From an uncultured Oscillospiraceae bacterium (lineage in GTDB: Bacteria > Bacillota > Clostridia > Oscillospirales > Oscillospiraceae), in the NCBI GenBank assembly GCA_934622035.1, contig CAKTVG010000018.1, positions 1 through 58,841 on the forward strand: 58,841 bases of DNA, written 5' to 3'. Made by a program: the position numbers and the translations under genes. The notes below the pieces were generated by a model. The model worked only from the letters and a program-made list of their open reading frames with translations, did no database searches and had not been told where the DNA came from. Each line of letters starts with the position of its first letter. The first letter of the stretch is position 1. Below, piece by piece: positions 16,242 through 25,213 of the stretch.

Positions 16242-17413
16242 CGGATTCCGAAAAAGACGAAAGTGAGGATGATCGCCGTGACACAGAGCGCGGCAAGCAC
16301 CCAGTACGGCATCGTATAGCCCTGGAACACATCGACGAGCTTGCCCATGATGATGGGCGCCGAGGTCACGGCAACGCAGTGCATCGCCTGGAAATAACCG
16401 ATCGCCGCCGACTGGTATTCCTTGCCGATGTCCTTCACGGCAAAGCCGTTGAGCACCGAGCAGTTGATGCCGTATGCCAGGCCGATGAGCACCTGCATGA
16501 TGCACAGCAGGATATAGTTGCTGACCAGCGGGAAGCAGATGCACGCCGTCAGCATCATGGCGAAGGACAAAACTGTCGCACTGCGGTCTGACAGGATCCG
16601 TCCGAGTCCCCTGTCGACCATCGCAGAGGCAATCAGGGTGGACAGGCTGAACAGTGCCGCCAGAAGGCTGACATAAAAGTCGCTGATGTTGTGCACATCT
16701 CTGACATAATTCGCCGTGAAGGAAAGCGCCGTTGCAAAAACAACGAACTGCGAAAAAGCGAAAAGGAACGACCCGCGGAAGACCTGCTTGTCTTTCATGA
16801 CAGTGCGAAGCCGCTTGCCTAGGGAGATGGTTTCCTTTTGCGGCTCAGAATCGTCTTTTTTGATGAAAAAGCCCAGAACGAAGCAGATCGCAGCGGCAAA
16901 GACATCCATCAGAAACAGCACCCGCATCTCATATTTTGAGCGGATGAGACCGGCAATGACGAACGCCGACAGGATGCCGACGTACTGCGCCGCCGTTGCG
17001 CGCCCGATGGATTCTGTTTTGGAGCGCTCGCGGTGCATCTTGACATACATGCTCAGCAAAACGACCCACACGGCAGCGCTGATCCCCGCAACGAGCCTTG
17101 CAAGCAGAAAAACGATCTCCGACTGCCCGAAGCAGATCAGCAGGGTGCTGACGATCAGCGATGCCGCACCGAACTGGATCATCACGATCGGCTTGGACAG
17201 CTGGTCTGCCATGGCGCCGATGGGCATTCTGACAAAGATCTGGATAAAGCCGTAGGCACCGGCGATCAGGCCTGCGGTAAAGGCAGTCATGCCCCAGCCC
17301 TTGAGGTAGATCGTCAGATACGGTGAGATCAGGTAGTGTGCAAACCAGAATGCAACGATGTATACAAGATAGAGTACTTCCGTGCCGAGCGAAACCTTCT
17401 GTTGTTTCATCAT
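16226..17413 (-). CDS. MFS transporter
   Basis: A 395-aa major facilitator with about 12 hydrophobic segments. The loop MPIGAMADQLSKP after TM2 fits the MFS signature region. It is the last gene of the minus-strand array, its start (ATGATG) lying directly against the stop of the amidohydrolase gene. It probably imports the pathway substrate or exports an end product such as a dicarboxylate. The substrate cannot be read from the sequence. It is a second transport system beside the LivFGHMK importer at the other end of the array. Confidence 0.85.
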   Translation of the reverse strand: MMKQQKVSLGTEVLYLVYIVAFWFAHYLISPYLTIYLKGWGMTAFTAGLIAGAYGFIQIFVRMPIGAMADQLSKPIVMIQFGAASLIVSTLLICFGQSEIVFLLARLVAGISAAVWVVLLSMYVKMHRERSKTESIGRATAAQYVGILSAFVIAGLIRSKYEMRVLFLMDVFAAAICFVLGFFIKKDDSEPQKETISLGKRLRTVMKDKQVFRGSFLFAFSQFVVFATALSFTANYVRDVHNISDFYVSLLAALFSLSTLIASAMVDRGLGRILSDRSATVLSFAMMLTACICFPLVSNYILLCIMQVLIGLAYGINCSVLNGFAVKDIGKEYQSAAIGYFQAMHCVAVTSAPIIMGKLVDVFQGYTMPYWVLAALCVTAIILTFVFFGIRKKTD

Positions 17414-18406
17414 TCAAATCCCAAAAAGAGCCTGTGCATTGGCGCAGCTGATGGCATCGCGCTGTGCCGCTGTGAGGCGAAGCGCGTCCACACTGCTGAC
17501 AGGTGTTTCATCGCCCATATCATAGGGCATATCCGTGCCGATCAGCACGTGGTCTGCACCGAAGGCATCCACCAGAAATTGTAGTGCCGGTGCAGAGTGC
17601 GTGATGGTGTCAAAATAGATCTGGCCGAGGTAGTCACGCGGCTTGCCGGAAATGGCGGTCTTCGGCTCCTGCCGCACCTGCCAGCCATGCTCGATCCGGC
17701 CAAATTGGTACGGGAAATGGCCGCCGCCGTGGAACGCCACGACATTCAGCCCGGGCAGCCGCTCAAACACGCCGCCGAGCACGAGCGTCGCAAGCGCAAG
17801 CCCCGTCTGCAGCGGGAAGCGCACGAGGTTGGTCGTGTAATACTTGGAGAATGACGGATCGTCATTGACCGGGCAGTACGGATGCAGGCAGACGGTGATG
17901 CCGTTTTTGGCGCAATACTCAAACACGGGGAAGAAGCTCGGATCATCCAGGTTCCTGCCGCCGATCTGCGATGCGATCTCGAGGCTCTTCAGACCGTATT
18001 TTCTGTATGCACGGTCAAGCTCCGCGAGTGCCGCCTCGGTGTTTTGCATCGGAAGCGTCATCATGCCGCGATACTTATCGGGGTATTTCTGTTGCTTTTC
18101 GCCCAGCCAGTCGTTGATGATGCGGCTCGTCTCTGCCGTGACGGCAGTTTCGAGTTCATAGTTGAAATGCGCTGGGGAGATGGCCAGAACGACCATGTTC
18201 AGCCGCATCTGGTTCATTTTTTCAAACCGAAGTGCATCGTCATAGTAGATCGGATAGATCGGCTGAACGAACTGATTGTCCGTATAGATCAAACACTGCT
18301 TTCCATCGATCGTGCGGTATTCCTTGTGCACTTCCTTTTCATTTTCGGCAATGAACTGCAGCAGCGTTTCCGGTACGGCATGATGGTGGACGTCAATATT
18401 CATCAT
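17414..18406 (-). CDS. ACMSD-like amidohydrolase (decarboxylase/hydrolase)
   Basis: A 330-aa member of the amidohydrolase-2 family, related to aminocarboxymuconate-semialdehyde decarboxylase and gamma-resorcylate decarboxylase. The metal site is visible: HxH in DVHHH (residues 7 and 9), a His in CLHPYCP, FHGGGHFPYQ and the Asp of GTDMPYD. Members of this family decarboxylate aromatic or muconate acids or hydrolyse lactones through a Zn- or Mn-bound water. In this array it may act on the product of the molybdenum hydroxylase or cyclase. RBS AGGAGGAACTGT lies before the ATG. The precise substrate is unknown. Confidence 0.85.
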   Translation of the reverse strand: MMNIDVHHHAVPETLLQFIAENEKEVHKEYRTIDGKQCLIYTDNQFVQPIYPIYYDDALRFEKMNQMRLNMVVLAISPAHFNYELETAVTAETSRIINDWLGEKQQKYPDKYRGMMTLPMQNTEAALAELDRAYRKYGLKSLEIASQIGGRNLDDPSFFPVFEYCAKNGITVCLHPYCPVNDDPSFSKYYTTNLVRFPLQTGLALATLVLGGVFERLPGLNVVAFHGGGHFPYQFGRIEHGWQVRQEPKTAISGKPRDYLGQIYFDTITHSAPALQFLVDAFGADHVLIGTDMPYDMGDETPVSSVDALRLTAAQRDAISCANAQALFGI

Positions 18407-18429
18407 ATACAGTTCCTCCTGTTTTGTGC

Positions 18430-19056
18430 TTATTCGATGAAGGCGACCTGCGGCAATATCTGTTCCACCGCCGCATCCTTCTTCTGGTTGAACACGCGCT
18501 TGTTCTGTTCAAAAATGTTGTTGCCTTCTGCGTCGATGGAGATGATCAGGGGGCCGAACTCCTTCACGCGGCAGCACCAGAGCGTTTCGGGCATGCCGAG
18601 CTCATCCCAGTGGTGTGCTTCGATTTCTTCGATCTTTTTCGCCGCGACAACGGCACAGCCTGCCGGGAAGACGCAGTGGATGGCCTTGTATGTACGGCAG
18701 CCCTCTTCCGTGGCTGTGCCCATGCCGCCCTTGCCGACGATCACGCGGACGCCGGTCTTTTCGATAAATTCCTTTTCAAAGACCTCCATACGCATGCTCG
18801 TCGTCGGGCCGACAGAGACCATTTCATAGGAGCCGTCCTCGCGTGCGCGCACGATGGGGCCTGCGTGGAAGATCGCGCCGCCGTTCAGGTCGACAGGGAG
18901 TTCTCTGCCGCCATAGATCAGTCTGCGGTGTGCCACGTCGCGGCAAGTCACAAGACTGCCGTCAAGGAAGACCACATCGCCGATTTTCAGTGTTTTCAGA
19001 TCCTCTGCGCTCACAGGCGTGCAGAGGACGGTTTTTCCGTTTCTGTATTCAAGCAT
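18430..19056 (-). CDS. ttdB: L(+)-tartrate dehydratase / class I fumarase-type beta subunit
   Basis: 208 aa, closely following E. coli TtdB over its whole length: GDVVFLDGSLVTCRDVAHRR, LNGGAIFHAGPIV, VSVGPTTSMRME, VGKGGMGTATEEGC and RVKEFGPLIISID. With the alpha subunit it forms an oxygen-sensitive [4Fe-4S] dehydratase converting tartrate to oxaloacetate (or malate/fumarate in class I fumarases). The start at 19056 is preferred because GGAGG lies eight bases upstream; an ATG at 19062 is too close. It overlaps the end of ttdA by eight bases, as expected for subunits made in equal amounts. Confidence 0.88.
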   Translation of the reverse strand: MLEYRNGKTVLCTPVSAEDLKTLKIGDVVFLDGSLVTCRDVAHRRLIYGGRELPVDLNGGAIFHAGPIVRAREDGSYEMVSVGPTTSMRMEVFEKEFIEKTGVRVIVGKGGMGTATEEGCRTYKAIHCVFPAGCAVVAAKKIEEIEAHHWDELGMPETLWCCRVKEFGPLIISIDAEGNNIFEQNKRVFNQKKDAAVEQILPQVAFIE

Positions 19057-19957
19057 CTTCATACCCTCCGTGCGTCGGTGAAACGCTGTGCATTTCGGCG
19101 TCAAAGATGATCTCGCCGCGCCGATGTGACCAGCAGCCCACATTCACCGCCACGCCGATGGCGGAAGGATGACGTGCCGTGTTTTCCACATGGACGCCCA
19201 TGACCGATGCCGTGCCGGACAGACCCTGCGGGCCGAGTCCGATGCTGTTGATGCCGTCGGCCAGAAGCGCTTCGAGCTTTGCGGCGCGCGCATTCGGGTT
19301 TTTGCTCCCGATGGGGCGCATCAGTGCCTTCTTGGAAAGCAGTGCCGCAGTCTCCACGCTCGTGGCAACGCCGACACCGACCAGAAGCGGCGGGCAGGCG
19401 TTGAGCCCGTAGGTCGTCATCTGATCCATCACAAAGCGCACGACGCCCTCATAGCCTGCGCCGGGCATCAGCACCATGGCCTTGCCCGGAAGCGTGCAGC
19501 CGCCGCCGGCCATATAGGTATAGATCTCGCAGGTGTCGCTGTGCGGGACGATCTCCCAGAAAACGGTGGGCGTGCCCGTACCGACATTGCATTTGGTGTT
19601 GTATTCGTCAAAGGTTTCGACACTGTTGTGCCGCAGAGGTGCACTGACCGTTGCGCGGAGCACCGCTTCCTTCAGAAGCGCCTCCAGATCGTCGATCAGC
19701 GGGAATTTGGTGCCGCAGCGGACCAAAAACTGCAGCACGCCGGTGTCCTGACAGCAGGGACGGTCCAGTTCTTCCGCCAGAGACTGGTTTTCCGCTATCG
19801 TCTCATAGATCGTCTTGGCCAGCGGCACAGTCTCCTGTGCTGCAAGCTCCTGCAGTTTTTCCACCACATCATCGGGAAGCTTTTTCCCGACGAGGCAGAT
19901 AAACCGCTCCATCTTGTCAAGGAACAGCTCTTTTGCTTTTGCTTCGTCGATTGCCAT
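19049..19957 (-). CDS. ttdA: L(+)-tartrate dehydratase / class I fumarase-type alpha subunit
   Basis: 302 aa, very similar in length and order of motifs to E. coli TtdA: PCCQDTGVLQF (cluster Cys 69), APLRHNSVETFDE, VYMAGGGCTLPGK-like YTYMAGGGCTLPGK, NACPPLLVGVGVATS and NVGCWSHRRG. The three cluster-binding Cys positions are present. It acts with TtdB in the cytoplasm. The closer match to TtdA than to fumarase suggests tartrate, but malate/fumarate activity cannot be excluded. It lies next to a malic enzyme gene, so the pair could take tartrate or fumarate to pyruvate. Confidence 0.88.
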   Translation of the reverse strand: MAIDEAKAKELFLDKMERFICLVGKKLPDDVVEKLQELAAQETVPLAKTIYETIAENQSLAEELDRPCCQDTGVLQFLVRCGTKFPLIDDLEALLKEAVLRATVSAPLRHNSVETFDEYNTKCNVGTGTPTVFWEIVPHSDTCEIYTYMAGGGCTLPGKAMVLMPGAGYEGVVRFVMDQMTTYGLNACPPLLVGVGVATSVETAALLSKKALMRPIGSKNPNARAAKLEALLADGINSIGLGPQGLSGTASVMGVHVENTARHPSAIGVAVNVGCWSHRRGEIIFDAEMHSVSPTHGGYEDA

Positions 19958-19959
19958 GG

Positions 19960-21132
19960 TTATCTCCTTGCTACGCCTGTTTTGCGTGCTGCCTCTGCAA
20001 CTGCCGCGGCAACTGTGGGGCCGACACGCGGGTCAAATGCCTTGGGAATGATATAGTCTTCGCTGAGTTCCTCGTCGGAGATGAGGCCTGCCAGCGCCAT
20101 TGCCGCAGCCATCTTCATCTCTTCGTTGATGTCGGAAGCTCTGACATCGAAAGTGCCGCGGAAAATGCCGGGGAACGCCAGCACGTTGTTGATCTGGTTC
20201 GGGTAGTCGCTTCTGCCGGTGGAAATGACGCGGGCGCCGCCGGCTTTTGCGTCTTCGGGGAAAATTTCGGGCGTGGGATTGGCACACGCGAAGATGATCG
20301 CGTCCTTGTTCATCGTTTTGACCATTTCCGTCGTGACGGTACCGGGCGCGGAAACGCCGATGAACACATCTGCGCCGACCAGTGCGTCAGCCAGCGTGCC
20401 GGGTTTCTTTTCAAGGTTCGTGACCTTTGCCATTTCTTCCTTGATCCAGTTCAGCCCGTCTCTGTCCTCATAGATGGCGCCTTTGCGGTCACACATCGTG
20501 ATATTGCGGTAGCCCGCCGACAGAAGAAGCTTGACGATGGAGATCGCAGCCGCACCTGCGCCGGAGGTCACGACCTTGACATCTTCTTTCTTTTTGCCGA
20601 CGACCTTCAGTGCATTCGTCAGGCCCGCCAGCGTGATGACTGCCGTGCCGTGCTGATCGTCGTGGAAGATGGGGATGTCGCACTTTTCTTTCAGCTTGCG
20701 CTCGATCTCAAAGCATCTGGGCGCGGAAATGTCCTCCAGATTGATGCCGCCGAAGCTGCCGGACATCAGATATACTGCGTTGACAAATTCGTCCACGTCC
20801 TTGGTCTTCACGCAGAGCGGAAATGCGTCTACATTGCCGAAGGCCTTGAACAGCACGCACTTGCCCTCCATGACCGGCATACCGGCCTCCGGGCCGATGT
20901 CGCCGAGGCCGAGCACGGCAGTGCCGTCGGTGATGACCGCGCACAGATTGTGACGGCGCGTGAGATCATAGCTCTTGTTGATGTCCTTCTGGATCTCCAG
21001 ACAGGGCTGTGCCACACCGGGCGTATAGGCCAAGGACAGGTCCTGTTTGGTCGACACTGGAACGGTCGCAACGACCTCGATCTTACCCTTCCATTCTTCA
21101 TGCAGGCGCAGAGATTCTTTTGCGTAATCCAT
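19960..21132 (-). CDS. NAD(P)-dependent malic enzyme
   Basis: A 390-aa short bacterial malic enzyme: malate to pyruvate and CO2 with NAD(P). Motifs: SLAYTPGVAQPC, AVITDGTAVLGLGDIGP, IPIFHDDQHGTAV (metal-binding Asp residues), a Rossmann segment VTSGAGAAAIS and FACANPTPEI. It follows larA and precedes ttdA with only two bases between, so it is part of the same transcript. It provides the exit from C4 acids (tartrate, malate, fumarate) to pyruvate in this pathway. Confidence 0.93.
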   Translation of the reverse strand: MDYAKESLRLHEEWKGKIEVVATVPVSTKQDLSLAYTPGVAQPCLEIQKDINKSYDLTRRHNLCAVITDGTAVLGLGDIGPEAGMPVMEGKCVLFKAFGNVDAFPLCVKTKDVDEFVNAVYLMSGSFGGINLEDISAPRCFEIERKLKEKCDIPIFHDDQHGTAVITLAGLTNALKVVGKKKEDVKVVTSGAGAAAISIVKLLLSAGYRNITMCDRKGAIYEDRDGLNWIKEEMAKVTNLEKKPGTLADALVGADVFIGVSAPGTVTTEMVKTMNKDAIIFACANPTPEIFPEDAKAGGARVISTGRSDYPNQINNVLAFPGIFRGTFDVRASDINEEMKMAAAMALAGLISDEELSEDYIIPKAFDPRVGPTVAAAVAEAARKTGVARR

Positions 21133-21180
21133 CGTTTGATTTCCTTCCTTTTCTGTTCTGCCAAAAAGCAGTGAGTCAGT

Positions 21181-22431
21181 TCAGTTTTTTTGTACGGGCA
21201 GCGTCGCGCCGCCGAACGGCATCGCGATCACCGTCGCATCGGCACCGTAACGCGAAAATGCTTCGTCAAGCGCCTTCTGTGCGCTCGGCTGCGGATTGAG
21301 GAACAGGCCGCGGACGGCTTCGTCGTCCATTTCGGACACGAGGTCGATCCGGGCGTTCTCCAGCACCATGGCGATAGACGCCGCCTTGTGGCCGCCGAGT
21401 TCAAAGTGCTGTCCGATCCGCTCGATCATGGAGTGCGCCGTCGGCGCCTCGCGGAACCAGCGCGCAAAGGTCTCGCTCCCGAGCCCCTCGGGGCAGGCAC
21501 CGATCAGGATGATCGTGCCGCCGGGTCTCACGGCGTGCTTGGCATTGTCGAGCGCCTTCTGCGTCTGGTAAAGGTTTGCATCCTTCGGTGCGCCGCCCTG
21601 GCTGACCAGCACGATGTCGGCACGCTTCGGGATGGCGATGCGGTACATCTTATCAAGGTAGGTACAGCCGACGCGGTGCGCCCTGACCGGGTCTCCTGCG
21701 ACGGCATAGACGATGTGCTTGTGCTCGTCGAGCACCGCATTGACAAGGTAGTCCACCGGGCAGATTAGCCCCGCCTGCTCGATGTCCTCGCGCAGGGGAT
21801 TGCCGTCGAGTTTTCCTGCGCAGGCATCCGGTGAGACCATCAGTCTGTGGTTGCACTGGATCGCCACCGGCGTGGAAACACCGGGCATAATGGCCTTGAC
21901 ACCGCCGGAATAGCCCGCAAAATAGTGGAATTCAATATTGCCGAGGCAGATGCGGAAATCCGCTTCCGCCACACGGCGGGTGATGTCCACGGGCGTGCCG
22001 TTCGAGGTCGTGCCCATGTGGACGCAGTCGTCTTTGTCGCTGTCCTCGCAGCGCACCTCGCGGAAGCACCGCTCGCCGACGAGATGCCGTATCTCTTCCG
22101 GCGTGTGTCTGCGGTGAGAGCCGAGCGCCAGAACGACGGTGATGTCTTCTTTGTGGCAGCCGGCAGCATACAGCTCATCAAGCACCGCAGGAAGCACATC
22201 GTAGCTCGGAAGCGGTCTGGAAATGTCGCTTGTGACGATCGCGATCTTCCGCCCCGGCACCGCACAGTCACGCAGGCGCGGCTTGCCGATCGGGTTTTTG
22301 AACGCTTCTCTGACCGCGTCGGGCCCGGACAGGGGGTGTTCCATCTCGTTTGCGTGCAGCACGGCCAGAAGATTCTTTTCCGGCAGCTCAACAGCCTGCA
22401 CGCCGGCACCGTAGCCGAATTCGAGTTTCAT
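21181..22431 (-). CDS. LarA-family nickel-pincer racemase homologue
   Basis: 416 aa with the LarA fold. The residues that bind the nickel-pincer nucleotide and substrate are conserved: GSHRRHT, EFHYFAGYSGGVKAIMPG (His and Lys) and CNHRLM. LarA racemises lactate, but characterised homologues act on malate, 2-hydroxyglutarate and other 2-hydroxyacids. Next to malic enzyme and tartrate dehydratase, a malate racemase or tartrate epimerase role is the better guess. No larB, larC or larE is in the window, so the cofactor must be made from genes elsewhere. Confidence 0.85.
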   Translation of the reverse strand: MKLEFGYGAGVQAVELPEKNLLAVLHANEMEHPLSGPDAVREAFKNPIGKPRLRDCAVPGRKIAIVTSDISRPLPSYDVLPAVLDELYAAGCHKEDITVVLALGSHRRHTPEEIRHLVGERCFREVRCEDSDKDDCVHMGTTSNGTPVDITRRVAEADFRICLGNIEFHYFAGYSGGVKAIMPGVSTPVAIQCNHRLMVSPDACAGKLDGNPLREDIEQAGLICPVDYLVNAVLDEHKHIVYAVAGDPVRAHRVGCTYLDKMYRIAIPKRADIVLVSQGGAPKDANLYQTQKALDNAKHAVRPGGTIILIGACPEGLGSETFARWFREAPTAHSMIERIGQHFELGGHKAASIAMVLENARIDLVSEMDDEAVRGLFLNPQPSAQKALDEAFSRYGADATVIAMPFGGATLPVQKN

Positions 22432-22458
22432 TCACAAAACCTCACTTTTCAGCGGCAT

Positions 22459-24741
22459 TTACTGCTTGCCGTTCATGCCGAGCAGGACACGCTCCGGCGT
22501 CAGCGGCAGCGTCGTAAACTGCACGCCCACCGCATCGGCAACGGCATTTTTGATCGCCGCAGCCGTCGGAGACGGGCAGCCCTCGCTCAGGCCGCCTGCG
22601 CCGAACGGGCCGTCCTCCACGGGACACTGCACGGTGTCGACCACGAAGATGCGCGGCATATCGGCTGCCGTCGGGATGTGGTATTCGGAGAAGGTATCGG
22701 AGATGACGGTGCCGTCCTCCCGCTCCTTCATTTCTTCCATCAGTGCCTGGCCGAGACCCATCTGGACACCGCCGTAGATCTGTCCTTCGACCAGCATCGG
22801 ATTGATGACCGTGCCGCAGCTGTGCACCGCGACGAGCTTGCGTACATCGATCTCGCCCGTCAGCTCGTCAACATCGATCTCGGCGATCTGTGTGCCGAAG
22901 GTGTGGCGCTCATACAAAAGCGCGTGGCCGTTCTCCGGGTCGGGCGTGGTCGCATAGCCGGAGAAAGATGCGGATTCCACGATCGGGCGGCCGAAAAGTT
23001 GTTCGGAGGCAAAGGCTGCCTGCTCGACTGTGACATTCTTTTCCGGGAAGGCCTTGAGATAGATCACGCCGTCTTTGATCTCGTATTTGCGGACATCCTG
23101 CACGCCGAGCAGTCTGCCGGCAGCCTCAAACAGGCGGTCTCTCGCCTTTTCGCAGGCCTCGTACAGGGCTCTGCCGCAGAAAAACATCGTCCTTGACGCG
23201 CCGGTCGCCTCGTCGTACGGGGTGGTCTGCGTGTCACTGCTGATGAAGGTGATCTTTTCCATCGGGATGCCGAGCATTTCCGCAGCGATCTGCGACAGTG
23301 CAGTCTTGGAGCCCTGTCCCACATCGCTCAGGCCGTTATACAGCACCGCCGAGCCGTCAAAGTCGATCTTGACGACAAAGGCCGTGGCACCGGACGGGCC
23401 GCTGGAATCATGCGGATAGATCATATTCGCGATGCCGACACCGCGTTTTTTGTTTGGTTTCAAAGGAAGCTTTTCCGTCACCTCATACAGCTTCAGTGCC
23501 TTTTCAAAACACGCTCTTGCAGGCGCAGCGTCAACGACCTGGCCGTTGACGAGCTGTCCTTCCTCGTCAAAGAGGTTCTTTTTGCGCAAAGCGACGGGGT
23601 TCATGCCCAGCTTCTGCGCGATGAGGTCGAGATGTGCCTCCCACGCAAAGCAGCTCTGCGGCACGCCCATGCCGCGCATGGCGCTGGCGCTCAAGGTGTT
23701 TGTGAACACCAGATTGCCGTCCACGCTGATATTCGGGACGCGGTAAGGCCCGCAGCAATGCGTGATGGCCTTGAGCAGCTGCGGCACACCAATGGCGTAA
23801 TACGCGCCGGTGTCGGAATACATCGTGACCTCGGCTGCCGTGATCGTGCCGTCCTTCTTCACGCCGGTCCTGTGGCGGATGTCATAGGCGTGGCGGATGG
23901 TCGAGGTGGACATGTCCTCCTCTCGCGTGAAGGTCATCTTCACGGGACGCCCAGTCTTCAGCGCGAGCAGTGCGACCCACGGCTCCGGCAGAAGATCGTT
24001 TTTGCCGCCAAAGCTGCCGCCGATGCCCTCCGGCACAGACAGGCGCAGACGGCTCATGGGCATTTTGAGGATCTTCGACAGCGGTCTTGCAAAATTGAAA
24101 ACACGCGAATTGGGCGAGATCACATGGACGCCGCCGTTGGGAAGCGGCCTTGCAAAGGCCATCCTCGGCTCGATGGGCGTGTGATCCACCTTTTGCGTAT
24201 GGTAGGTTTCTTCAATGATCAGGTCTGCTTCGCGGAAGCCTGCTTCCACGTCGCCGATGTGCATGTGTTTGTGTGCAGCAATGTTGGTCGCAGCGTTCTG
24301 CGGGTGCAGCACGGGCGCATCGGGCGCCAGTGCCGCTTTGATGTCCATCACTGCGGGCAGAGGCTCATATTCGACCCGGATCGCCGCCGCGGCAGCTTTC
24401 GCCTGCTGCCGTGTTTCCGCTGCCACGACGGCGATGCAGTCGCCGCGGAACAGCACACGGTCCTGTGCCAGCACACGCTGGTCGGGCGGGTTGCCGTTGC
24501 CCCACTCGTTGCAGGGCACATCACGGTGCGTGATGACCGCCGCAACACCGGGCATTTTTTCTGCCTCGGAGGTGTCGATCGAAAGGATCTTTGCGTGTGC
24601 ATGCTCGCTGTATTTCGCCTTTGCGATCAGCATCCCCGGCTCATAAAAATCGTCTCCGTACCGGCACACGCCGCTCAGCTGCTGCTGCACATCCATCCGC
24701 GGATGGCGTTTGCCGATATAGGTGAAATCAGTTTTCTTCAT
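22459..24741 (-). CDS. Xanthine dehydrogenase-family molybdopterin subunit
   Basis: A 760-aa large subunit of a molybdenum hydroxylase. Motifs: RHPRMDVQQQLSGVCRYGDD at the N-terminus, GGSFGGKNDLLPEPW, AMRGMGVPQSCFAWE, DVGQGSKTALSQIA, and near the C-terminus GGLSEGCPSPTAAA, whose Glu fits the catalytic base position. It hydroxylates a heterocycle or oxidises an aldehyde with water as oxygen source. The start at 24741 has AGAGGGGCAACGC upstream and overlaps the iron-sulfur subunit gene by 14 bases. The substrate is unknown; the family includes xanthine, nicotinate, aldehyde, CO and 4-hydroxybenzoyl-CoA enzymes. No maturation genes are nearby. Confidence 0.9.
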   Translation of the reverse strand: MKKTDFTYIGKRHPRMDVQQQLSGVCRYGDDFYEPGMLIAKAKYSEHAHAKILSIDTSEAEKMPGVAAVITHRDVPCNEWGNGNPPDQRVLAQDRVLFRGDCIAVVAAETRQQAKAAAAAIRVEYEPLPAVMDIKAALAPDAPVLHPQNAATNIAAHKHMHIGDVEAGFREADLIIEETYHTQKVDHTPIEPRMAFARPLPNGGVHVISPNSRVFNFARPLSKILKMPMSRLRLSVPEGIGGSFGGKNDLLPEPWVALLALKTGRPVKMTFTREEDMSTSTIRHAYDIRHRTGVKKDGTITAAEVTMYSDTGAYYAIGVPQLLKAITHCCGPYRVPNISVDGNLVFTNTLSASAMRGMGVPQSCFAWEAHLDLIAQKLGMNPVALRKKNLFDEEGQLVNGQVVDAAPARACFEKALKLYEVTEKLPLKPNKKRGVGIANMIYPHDSSGPSGATAFVVKIDFDGSAVLYNGLSDVGQGSKTALSQIAAEMLGIPMEKITFISSDTQTTPYDEATGASRTMFFCGRALYEACEKARDRLFEAAGRLLGVQDVRKYEIKDGVIYLKAFPEKNVTVEQAAFASEQLFGRPIVESASFSGYATTPDPENGHALLYERHTFGTQIAEIDVDELTGEIDVRKLVAVHSCGTVINPMLVEGQIYGGVQMGLGQALMEEMKEREDGTVISDTFSEYHIPTAADMPRIFVVDTVQCPVEDGPFGAGGLSEGCPSPTAAAIKNAVADAVGVQFTTLPLTPERVLLGMNGKQ

Positions 24742-25213
24742 CGCGTTGCCCCTCTTTGCGCTCTGCAACATATGCCTTGACGGCATCCACGATCTGGGCA
24801 TAGCCGGTGCATCTGCACAGGTTACCGTAGATCGCCTGACGGATCTCTTCCTCCGTCGGGTCCGGATTTTGCTGCAGCAGGCTGATGGCGGAAAGCGTCA
24901 TGCCCGAGGCACAGAAGCCGCACTGGAACGCACCGTATTCTTTGAACTTTTCCTGCAGCGGATGCAGTTTTTCGGGCGAGGAAAACGCCTCGATGGTCTG
25001 CACGCGTCTGCCGCGCGCCTTCACCGTCGGATAGATGCACGATGCGATGGCCTTGTCGTCCACGAGCACGGTGCAGGCACCGCAGTCGCCGTTTTCGCAG
25101 CCGCGCTTCACGGAGGTGATATGCAGGCGCTCACGCAGCGTATCGAGCAGTTTTTCATCCGCAGTCACATCGAGCTGACAGGCCTTGTCATTTACAAACA
25201 GGTCAATTATCAT
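24728..25213 (-). CDS. Molybdenum hydroxylase [2Fe-2S] subunit
   Basis: 161 aa from the ATG at 25213 (MIIDLFVNDK). It contains both iron-sulfur motifs of this subunit: CENGDCGAC with a further Cys in ASCIYP (plant-ferredoxin type), and CGFCASGM with NLCRCTGY (alpha-helical cluster). It passes electrons from the molybdenum centre to FAD. It overlaps the FAD subunit gene upstream by 11 bases and the large subunit gene downstream by 14 bases, so the three subunits are translationally coupled. Confidence 0.93.
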   Translation of the reverse strand: MIIDLFVNDKACQLDVTADEKLLDTLRERLHITSVKRGCENGDCGACTVLVDDKAIASCIYPTVKARGRRVQTIEAFSSPEKLHPLQEKFKEYGAFQCGFCASGMTLSAISLLQQNPDPTEEEIRQAIYGNLCRCTGYAQIVDAVKAYVAERKEGQRDEEN

